From Candidatus Aenigmatarchaeum sp. (lineage in GTDB: Archaea > Nanobdellota > Nanobdellia > Pacearchaeales > GW2011-AR1), in NCBI GenBank assembly GCA_020724205.1, contig DYHK01000025.1:1-5389 (forward strand): 5,389 nucleotides of DNA. The letters run 5' to 3'. Position 1 is the first letter of the stretch. Each line of letters starts with the position of its first letter. Below the pieces are notes generated by a model. That model searched no databases. It was not told the origin of the DNA and saw only the letters and a program-made list of their open reading frames with translations. Both the position numbers and the translations under genes were made by a program. Positions 1 to 5,070 of this stretch are shown piece by piece.

Positions 1-1
1 C

Positions 2-730
2 ATAGGCTGGGGAGTTTATGGAGCTGTTCTTAGTATTATAATTGGAGGGATTGCTGCATTACTTTTATCTTTTATACCTATAATTGATATAACTAGTAAA
101 AAAGGTGAAGAAACTGATTTTTCTGGAATATATAAGTATGGCTCTCCAGTAATATTTATTCTTCTTCCTGTATTACTTATGCAAAGTATTGATGTTTTTA
201 TTGCTAGGAGAATTTTTTCTCCTGATGTGGCAGGACATTATGCTGTTGCTAATCTTATTGGGAAGATGATCTTTTTCGGAACACTTGCTGTTGCTAAGAG
301 TATGTTTCCTTTAAGCTCTGAGAAATTTGAGGGTTCAGAATTAGATAAGGGAAAAACAAAAGGAATATTCTATAAGTCATTAATTATGGTTTTAGGTTTA
401 TGTCTTGTTTCGCTTTTATTCTTATCTCTTTTCCCTGAATTAATTATCAGTTTATTATTCGGACAAGAGTACTTGGAGATAAGTAATATTATTCTAAATA
501 TTGGAATTGCATTTTCTTTCATTTCTCTAGCTAATTTGCTTTTGCTTTATGGAATATCAATAAGTAAGAAAGTCAATATTACTTATGTTATTACTTTTGT
601 ATTTTTTGTTGTTATTCAAACATTTATTTTATGGAATTTAAGTTCTAATCTAGAAAGTTTTTCTCTTGGGATGATTTTTTCTACCTTCCTTCTTTTTATC
701 GGAAGTATTATTTTTGTTTTGAAGAAGTAA
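2..730 (+). CDS. Wzx/MOP-type oligosaccharide flippase, C-terminal part (partial at left edge)
   Basis: The reading frame is open from the left edge, so the true start lies outside the window. The first in-frame ATG, at 179, falls inside a membrane segment and is not a credible start. The visible 242 residues contain about seven hydrophobic segments, at roughly residues 3-26, 47-65, 85-103, 128-152, 161-183, 193-212 and 220-239. They are joined by short charged loops and the protein ends in KK. A central stretch reading roughly 'D-x-F-I-A-R-R-x-F-S-P-x-x-A-G-x-Y-x-V-A' followed by a helix ending in 'S-M-F-P' is typical of polysaccharide and lipid-linked oligosaccharide exporters of the MOP superfamily (Wzx/RfbX, archaeal AglR/Agl15-like). 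Members flip undecaprenyl- or dolichyl-linked glycans across the membrane and are usually 400-500 residues, so about half is seen here. The neighbouring glycosyltransferases fit that role. The family call is by eye; substrate unknown. Its TAA stop touches the stop codon of the opposite-strand gene. Confidence 0.88.
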   Translation: MGWGVYGAVLSIIIGGIAALLLSFIPIIDITSKKGEETDFSGIYKYGSPVIFILLPVLLMQSIDVFIARRIFSPDVAGHYAVANLIGKMIFFGTLAVAKSMFPLSSEKFEGSELDKGKTKGIFYKSLIMVLGLCLVSLLFLSLFPELIISLLFGQEYLEISNIILNIGIAFSFISLANLLLLYGISISKKVNITYVITFVFFVVIQTFILWNLSSNLESFSLGMIFSTFLLFIGSIIFVLKK

Positions 731-1555
731 TTATTCTGCAACTTCACATTCATCAATTAATGTAACTGGCCTCGTTTCTTTTCCATCTTTTGATTTTGTT
801 TTTTTACTCCACAGTTTCAAGGCAAGACCGTGTCTAATAGCCATAGCTTTAACTAAATGTGAAGAATTTCTATGTTCTTGGTGTGGTTCTCTTACTTCTT
901 TTATTCCATTTCTTAAAGACTCTCTTAATACTTCAGGACTTCTAAAGTCAGGTAGGTATATTCTCATCCAACTAGATCCTATCTCACTTACTGAATGCCC
1001 TCCAGAAGTCACAACTGAACCTAAATTAAATTCTTTTGAGTATCTTTCAAAAAATCTTTGAGCTTCTTCATTAGAACCCTTTTTAATGCTGTAACTACCA
1101 TTAAATACCTCAACAGCATCAACTAGTTTTAAGAATTCTGTATTTTGAGCGAAGTAATCTAAAGAAGATTTTCCCTGAAGAGCGATTATAACTGCGTTAT
1201 ATTTCTCATGAGCTTCTTGTACCATTTCTCCAAGACTATTTCTTCTTGGTAAATATCTGTTCTGAGGTATTCCAAATGCTAATAATGAAGTAGAATCATC
1301 TTTAGTAAATGTTCTAAGACCTCTTACAATTAAAATATGGTCTTTATTAAAGTAAAGGCTATGTTGAAAATCCTCATACTCAACTTCTGTGTTTTTTCTA
1401 TATTTCTCAAACCTCTTTTCATGAACATCAATAATTCCTACTGCTGAACCTGCTCTTTTTAATTTATGTTTAGCTCTGTCTACAATTCTCTCAAATCCTT
1501 CATTTATTTGGTTGCTTGTTTGCCCATAATTATGTAAATCTACTATTATGCCCAT
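731..1555 (-). CDS. PHP-fold protein with degenerate metal site (possible pseudo-phosphoesterase)
   Basis: The protein has 274 residues. The order of motifs follows the PHP (polymerase and histidinol phosphatase) fold. These are an N-terminal 'VDLHNY' (residues 5-10), an 'IIDVHE' strand (41-46), 'ILIVRGLRT' (74-82, where PHP proteins have a G-x-E strand), 'LLAFGIP' (91-97), a helix then 'IIALQG' (123-128, where 'iapHP' is expected), 'VEVFNG' (148-153), and 'VTSGGHSVSEIG' (182-193, where 'GSDAHs..EiG' is expected). After these comes a typical end-of-domain helix, 'SPEVLRESLRNGI'. The scaffold is clear, but the second His of HxH, the Glu, the His-Pro and the Asp of SDAH are replaced, so divalent-metal phosphoesterase activity is doubtful. 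The last 50 residues are basic and not recognised. There is no signal peptide or membrane segment, so it is probably cytoplasmic. It is transcribed against the glycan genes, from its own promoter. A relation to the TIM-barrel RNase P p30 subunit was considered but fits less well. Fold call moderately sure; function unknown. Confidence 0.8.
   Translation of the reverse strand: MGIIVDLHNYGQTSNQINEGFERIVDRAKHKLKRAGSAVGIIDVHEKRFEKYRKNTEVEYEDFQHSLYFNKDHILIVRGLRTFTKDDSTSLLAFGIPQNRYLPRRNSLGEMVQEAHEKYNAVIIALQGKSSLDYFAQNTEFLKLVDAVEVFNGSYSIKKGSNEEAQRFFERYSKEFNLGSVVTSGGHSVSEIGSSWMRIYLPDFRSPEVLRESLRNGIKEVREPHQEHRNSSHLVKAMAIRHGLALKLWSKKTKSKDGKETRPVTLIDECEVAE
788..805 (+). terminator. Possible U-rich terminator for the flippase transcript
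   Basis: About 60 nt past the flippase stop the plus strand has T4, T4 and T7 runs separated by GA and G, the kind of U-rich tract at which archaeal transcription ends. It lies inside the opposite-strand PHP-fold gene, where it encodes Lys-rich codons (around residues 250-256), so the T runs may simply reflect that coding. There is no hairpin. Because the two genes abut, any terminator has to lie inside the neighbour. Confidence 0.25.
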
Positions 1556-1576
1556 AAAAACATTAAAAATAACTTA

Positions 1577-1584
1577 CTTATAAA
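1577..1584 (-). promoter_or_regulatory. Archaeal-type TATA box for the PHP-fold gene (predicted leaderless)
   Basis: On the minus strand this reads TTTATAAG. Exactly 21 nt separate it from the ATG at 1555, so the box centre is about 25-26 nt from the A of the start codon. Archaeal transcription normally starts about 25-27 nt downstream of the TATA centre, which places the transcript start at or next to the ATG. No Shine-Dalgarno sequence lies between them (the gap is T-rich). A leaderless mRNA is therefore inferred. The element is nearly palindromic, so it could in principle also be read in the other direction. Confidence 0.55.
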
Positions 1585-1606
1585 GATTATTAAGGCGAAA
1601 ATAGGT

Positions 1607-1629
1607 GGCTATAAAAGCCTAAAAAGGCT
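1607..1629. repeat. Overlapping inverted repeats around and just downstream of the operon TATA box
   Basis: GGCT (1607-1610) pairs with AGCC (1616-1619) across ATAAA, and AGCCT (1616-1620) pairs with AGGCT (1625-1629) across AAAA. The same central arm can therefore pair either way, and the first repeat encloses the TATA-like CTATAAAAG. These are the G+C-richest bases in an otherwise AT-rich gap. The most likely role, if any, is an operator overlapping the promoter. If transcription starts near 1639 the repeats are not in the mRNA, so an RNA hairpin is less likely. The arms are short (4-5 bp) and could arise by chance. Confidence 0.35.
1609..1617 (+). promoter_or_regulatory. Archaeal-type TATA box for the glycosyltransferase operon
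   Basis: CTATAAAAG is a good match to archaeal TATA boxes. Its centre is about 44 nt before the ATG at 1657, which predicts a transcript start near 1639 and a short leader of about 18 nt. That leader would hold a weak Shine-Dalgarno-like AGGT at 1647-1650, with 6 nt to the ATG. It is the only TATA-like element on this strand placed suitably for the three-gene operon; a second candidate, CTATATTA, is too close to the ATG to direct its transcription. The call is by pattern only. Confidence 0.5.
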
Positions 1630-1656
1630 GGAAATTCTATATTATTAGGTTAAAAA

Positions 1657-2415
1657 ATGATAAGTATAGTAATCCCTGCACATAATGAGGAGGATAGAAT
1701 AGGACCTACTTTAGAGGCTTATGGATTGTATTTTAAGGAGAAAAAGAAGGTTGAGAAGCTTGATTTTGAGATAATTGTAGTGAACAATGCCTCAAAAGAT
1801 AATACCTTAGAAGTTGTTAAAAAAGAGATGAAGGGGTGTAAAGAAATAAGGTATCTGGATTTCAAGCAAGGAGGAAAGGGGTTTGCAATAATTCAGGGGA
1901 TTAAATCTTCTAAAGGAGATTTTGTAGGTTTTGTGGATGCTGATATGTCTACATCACCTGAGGCTTTTTATGATTTATACAAGAATATAGGCAAGTATGA
2001 TTGTATTATAGGAAGTAGGTGGATGAAAGACTCTAAGGCAAATAGAAGTATTGGTAAGTATGTGAGGAGTAAGGGTTTCAATTATCTTGTTAGAGTGCTT
2101 TTTATGATACCATATAAAGATACTCAGTGTGGGGCAAAGATTTTTAGAAGGGAGGCTATCCTAAGCATTATTAATGAAATAAAAAGTATTAAATGGGCTT
2201 TTGATGTTAACCTTCTTTATTTATTGAGAAAAAAGGGATTTAAGATTAAGGAGCACCCAACAGAATGGGTTGATAAGGAGGGATCGAAAATTTCTTATAA
2301 AGTTCCATTACAAATGGCTGCTGGAGTTATTAGATTAAGGCTAGTGTACTCTCCGTTTAATTTCATTGTTAAAACTTATGATAAATTTCCTGAATGGATT
2401 AAAATACATCACTAG
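1657..2415 (+). CDS. ALG5/DPM1-like family 2 glycosyltransferase (polyprenyl-phosphate sugar synthase type)
   Basis: This 252-residue GT-A-fold enzyme begins with the family's usual first strand, 'ISIVIPAHNEE'. An in-frame TAA lies 6 nt upstream of the ATG, which fixes the start. Visible motifs are 'GGKGFAI' (72-78), the metal/nucleotide-binding 'DADMS' (94-98), 'GSRW' (119-122), 'DTQCGAKIFRRE' (155-166), 'WAFDVNLLYL' (180-189) and 'EHPTEWVDKEGSKIS' (199-213). The DTQCG, W-x-FD and GSK signatures are those of dolichyl-phosphate glucosyl/mannosyltransferases (ALG5, DPM1) and archaeal relatives. These enzymes move a sugar from a nucleotide sugar to a polyprenyl phosphate at the cytoplasmic membrane face. 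Unlike eukaryotic ALG5 there is no N-terminal membrane helix. The end is amphipathic at most, so peripheral attachment is likely. The usual 'vvDDgS' motif reads 'VVNNAS', with Asn43 in place of Asp. It is first in the operon, 5 nt ahead of the next gene. Sugar and acceptor are inferred only at family level. Confidence 0.9.
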   Translation: MISIVIPAHNEEDRIGPTLEAYGLYFKEKKKVEKLDFEIIVVNNASKDNTLEVVKKEMKGCKEIRYLDFKQGGKGFAIIQGIKSSKGDFVGFVDADMSTSPEAFYDLYKNIGKYDCIIGSRWMKDSKANRSIGKYVRSKGFNYLVRVLFMIPYKDTQCGAKIFRREAILSIINEIKSIKWAFDVNLLYLLRKKGFKIKEHPTEWVDKEGSKISYKVPLQMAAGVIRLRLVYSPFNFIVKTYDKFPEWIKIHH

Positions 2416-2420
2416 TTAAA

Positions 2421-3443
2421 ATGACTACAGATATACTAATTGTTCACTTAAATGGAGAAGAAATAATTAGAAATTGCTTAAGTTCTATAATGAAAAATAC
2501 CCAAGATTTTAAGGTTTACTTAATGCTAAATTCAACAACTGACAAGAGTGAAGAAGTTGTAAGAAAGAATTTTCCTAAGGTTAATATCATAAAATCGGAA
2601 AAACTCTTAGGTTTCGCTGAGGCTTCAAATAGATTAGCTGAATTATCCAAATCAGAATATATTGTCTTTCTAAATAATGATACTGAAGTGAGTAAGGATT
2701 GGTTAAAGGAAATGTTAAGGACAATAAAAAGAAATAAAAATTGTATTGCCTGCCAGCCTAAAGTAAAATCTCTTAAAGAAAAGAATAAGTTTGAATATGC
2801 CGGGGCTGGAGGAGGATTTATTGATATTTATGGTTATCCCTTTGCTAGAGGAAGAGTATTTGACTATATTGAAGAAGATAAGGGGCAATATAATGATGAG
2901 AGAAGAGTTTTCTGGGGATGTGGAGTGTGTTTATTAGTTAAGAGAAAGGATTATTTTGATATTGGAGGGTTTGATGAGAGTTTATTTATGTATGGAGAGG
3001 AGACTGATTTCTGCTGGAGGACAAATATATACGGAAAAGAGGTATGGTATTCTCCTAAATCAGTTATATATCATATTGGGAGTTTTAGCATAGGACATGG
3101 GAAAAATAGTTTGAAAAAGGATTATTATCATTCTAGGAATCACTTAATTTTACTTATAAAAAATTACTCTGCTAAAAACCTGATAAAGATAATGCCTGTA
3201 AGAATACTTCTTGAAGCTATTTCTGCTGTAAGATTTTTTCCTAACAAGACTCTTGCCTCTATTTTAACTTTAATAACTCTCCCATTCTATTACTTTACTT
3301 ATTTGAGAAAACAAAGGAAAAAAATACAGCTAAATAGAAGTGTTAAAGATGAAGAGTTATTCCATCTTTTCTACATGAAGAGTATTGCTCTATCACATTT
3401 TTTGGGGGGGAAAAATAAGTTTTCAGAGATAAAATTAGGGTAG
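2421..3443 (+). CDS. WbbL/rhamnosyltransferase-like family 2 glycosyltransferase with C-terminal membrane segment
   Basis: The protein has 340 residues. The GT-A domain (about 1-225) shows the first strand 'DILIVHLNGEEII', the 'LGFAEASNR' loop (63-71), the acidic metal-binding 'NNDTEV' (85-90), 'FWGCGVCLLVKR' (164-175), and the strong family signature 'GGFDESLFMYGEETDFCWR' (182-200) followed by 'IYHIGSFS' (216-223). This pattern belongs to rhamnosyltransferase-like GT2 enzymes that extend polysaccharide or lipid-linked glycans on the cytoplasmic side. Residues about 255-295 hold a hydrophobic stretch, 'LASILTLITLPFYYFTYL', that probably anchors it to the membrane. The usual 'vDNaStDgS' reads 'MLNSTTDKS', so the first Asp is replaced by Leu36. 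Four nt separate the stop from the next ATG, so translation is probably coupled. A T6-G7-A5 tract lies near its 3' end. Linkage and sugar cannot be assigned. Confidence 0.9.
   Translation: MTTDILIVHLNGEEIIRNCLSSIMKNTQDFKVYLMLNSTTDKSEEVVRKNFPKVNIIKSEKLLGFAEASNRLAELSKSEYIVFLNNDTEVSKDWLKEMLRTIKRNKNCIACQPKVKSLKEKNKFEYAGAGGGFIDIYGYPFARGRVFDYIEEDKGQYNDERRVFWGCGVCLLVKRKDYFDIGGFDESLFMYGEETDFCWRTNIYGKEVWYSPKSVIYHIGSFSIGHGKNSLKKDYYHSRNHLILLIKNYSAKNLIKIMPVRILLEAISAVRFFPNKTLASILTLITLPFYYFTYLRKQRKKIQLNRSVKDEELFHLFYMKSIALSHFLGGKNKFSEIKLG
3398..3415 (+). repeat. Adjacent homopolymer runs T6-G7-A5 inside the second glycosyltransferase gene
   Basis: Six T, seven G and five A follow one another, encoding F-L-G-G-K close to the C-terminus. 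A run of seven G is conspicuous in such AT-rich DNA, and homopolymers like this are slippage-prone. Working through the frames, one extra G gives a tail 'GGEK' and stop, while one fewer G gives 'GGKISFQR' and stop. Either change would alter only the last ten or so residues. Confidence 0.9.
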
Positions 3444-3447
3444 TAAA

Positions 3448-5070
3448 ATGAAGAAAATAAAAAATAAGCTTAGTATTGCAATTCCAACTTATAATGAAGA
3501 AATTGACTTAAAGACTTGCTTAGAAGCTATATCGAGTCAGGATTACCCTAAGAAATTATTTGAGATTATAATTATTGATAATTATTCTACTGATAAGACC
3601 TTGAGTGTTGCCAAGAGCTTTAGTAAGAAGATTAACATAAAAATCTTAAATAATAAGATTAAGGATGCTGAGGTTAGCAAAAAAATAGGGTTTGATAATT
3701 CTGATGGGGAGTTTTTTATGTATCTTGATGCAGACATGAGGTTTTCAGATAAGGATTTTATTAAAAAAATGTTAAGACCATTACAGGAAGAGAAAGATAT
3801 TGTTGGAGTGTTTGTTAGATTTCTTGTAAGTAAAAACCATCCTTCTCTTACAAGAACTCTGTCTTATGATGAGTTTCAGAGAGATCCTATATTTAGGTTT
3901 TTTACCGTCGGAATAGATGAAATAATTAAAGAAAGAAAATTAAATTATGCTGTTTGTGAGTGTAATGAAATGCATATACCTCCTCAAGGCCTTATGATTT
4001 ACAGAAGAGATCTAGTGGAAGATTATGTCAAGTCACAAAATCAGCTTATAGATAATGAGATACCTGCTGTTTTAATTAAGAGAGGATATAGAAAATTCGC
4101 TTTTGTTGAAGATACTGGTGTTGAGCACTTATTATTAAGATCACTAAATGAATTATGGAGAAAAAGAGTAAGGAACTTGGAAAGAACTTATTATCCTAAT
4201 CAAAATAAGAGAGAGTTTAAATGGATAAGCTGGAAAAAAGATTGGCCAAAAATAGGTATTTGGATGTTATATACAAATTCTATTATTTTTCCTGTTATAA
4301 GTGCAATATACAAAAGTATTAAATACAAAGATTTATGTTTCTTTAATGAGCCAGTATTAAATTTGGTTTCCACTTACTCTATCATATGGGGTGTTTTGTC
4401 AATTAAAAAGGGGAAGAAGAAAGAAAAAATGAATAAGCTTGAGTATTTTGGTAGGGAAAGAATATGTAAGGAGTTTATAGAGACAGATATTAAGGGAAAG
4501 GTGTTAAATATTGGAGCAGGAGAAGTTAGATGGTTAGAAAATGATTTATTTCTATGTAAAAGTAATTTCATCTCATCAGATATAGATGCTAAAAACCTTG
4601 GAGAGCATAATATGGCTAAGAATAAGATTGTTATTGATGCTACATCTATTCCTTTTAAAAATGGAGAGCTTTCAGAGGTAATAATATTAGACGTTCTAGA
4701 GCATATTAAAGATCATGAAAAGGCAATTAGTGAGATAAATAGGGTTTTAAAAAAAGGAGGAGTGCTGATTATTTCTGTTCCAAATGACACACTATTAAGC
4801 TACCTTAACCCAATAAGATATGCTCAGCATGAGAGACATTATAATATAAGTCAGATAAAAGACCTATTAGAAAAAAATGGTTTTAGAGTAGAGAAGATTT
4901 TTTCTGGAGGTGGAATTTTTGAGCTTTTAGACCTCTATACACATCTTTTTGTTAAGTATACCACAGGTAAAATGATAAATTTTAAGATATTTAATAAACT
5001 AAGAGACAAAGAGTACAACCACCATAGAAATAATGGTGATGAAATAATTATAAAGGCAATTAAAAAGTGA
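3448..5070 (+). CDS. Bifunctional protein: family 2 glycosyltransferase fused to a class I SAM-dependent methyltransferase
   Basis: The protein has 540 residues in two parts. The first is a GT2 domain (about 1-260). It has 'LSIAIPTYNEE' (8-18), a canonical 'IIDNYSTDKT' (42-51), 'DADM' (94-97), 'PPQGLMIYRRDLV' (178-190) and a basic 'WRKRVRNLERTYYP' region (237-250). Two hydrophobic segments (about 268-288 and 302-319) then anchor it to the membrane. After a Lys/Glu-rich linker (320-329) comes a type-11 methyltransferase. Its motifs are 'KVLNIGAGE' (351-359, SAM-binding loop), 'SSDID' (376-380), 'DATSIPF' (397-403), 'VIILDVLEHI' (411-420), 'INRVLKKGGVLIISVPND' (430-447) and 'ISQIKDLLEKNGF' (467-479). 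The joint reaction is probably sugar transfer plus O-methylation of a glycan, but the substrate is unknown. Met328 begins what looks like a complete stand-alone methyltransferase of 213 residues, so an internal start is possible. It is last in the operon and stops exactly against the opposite-strand gene. Confidence 0.92.
   Translation: MKKIKNKLSIAIPTYNEEIDLKTCLEAISSQDYPKKLFEIIIIDNYSTDKTLSVAKSFSKKINIKILNNKIKDAEVSKKIGFDNSDGEFFMYLDADMRFSDKDFIKKMLRPLQEEKDIVGVFVRFLVSKNHPSLTRTLSYDEFQRDPIFRFFTVGIDEIIKERKLNYAVCECNEMHIPPQGLMIYRRDLVEDYVKSQNQLIDNEIPAVLIKRGYRKFAFVEDTGVEHLLLRSLNELWRKRVRNLERTYYPNQNKREFKWISWKKDWPKIGIWMLYTNSIIFPVISAIYKSIKYKDLCFFNEPVLNLVSTYSIIWGVLSIKKGKKKEKMNKLEYFGRERICKEFIETDIKGKVLNIGAGEVRWLENDLFLCKSNFISSDIDAKNLGEHNMAKNKIVIDATSIPFKNGELSEVIILDVLEHIKDHEKAISEINRVLKKGGVLIISVPNDTLLSYLNPIRYAQHERHYNISQIKDLLEKNGFRVEKIFSGGGIFELLDLYTHLFVKYTTGKMINFKIFNKLRDKEYNHHRNNGDEIIIKAIKK
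4424..4432 (+). other. GT/methyltransferase junction: A6 run followed by ATGA
   Basis: Six A residues (4424-4429) run into TGA, so the sequence contains ATGA (4429-4432), in which the ATG is Met328 of the fusion. With one A fewer, the upstream frame would read GAA-AAA-TGA and end here, while the methyltransferase would start at the overlapping ATG. That is the classic 4-nt stop/start overlap of coupled genes. As given, the frame reads through. The surrounding purine-rich stretch from 4406 has no clear Shine-Dalgarno sequence. Whether this is a genuine fusion, a slippage site or a sequencing/assembly indel cannot be decided from the window. Confidence 0.6.

Noticed and set aside
179..181. ATG at 179 as the start of the flippase gene
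   Set aside because: The frame is open for 59 more codons to the left edge, and those codons encode typical flippase membrane segments, so the gene starts outside the window.
731..1555. RNase P protein component 3 (p30) for the minus-strand gene
   Set aside because: The p30 subunit has a related barrel, but the GGHSxxEIG segment, the LLAFGI strand and the 274-residue length match PHP-domain proteins better.
1616..1629. AGCCT-AAAA-AGGCT hairpin as a terminator or riboswitch
   Set aside because: It lies between the predicted TATA box and transcript start, so it would not be transcribed from the operon promoter. It is too short for a riboswitch and has no trailing T run.
3404..3410. G7 tract as an on/off phase-variation switch
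   Set aside because: Both a gain and a loss of one G leave the catalytic domain and membrane segment intact and only change the last ten or so residues. A clean switch is unlikely, though a milder effect is kept as a finding.
4374..4571. 65-residue minus-strand open frame inside the fusion gene
   Set aside because: It lies antisense to the linker and the start of the methyltransferase domain, whose coding is clear. It has no recognisable motif and no promoter of its own, and its Phe/Ser/Leu-rich composition is what the complement of Lys/Glu-rich codons yields.
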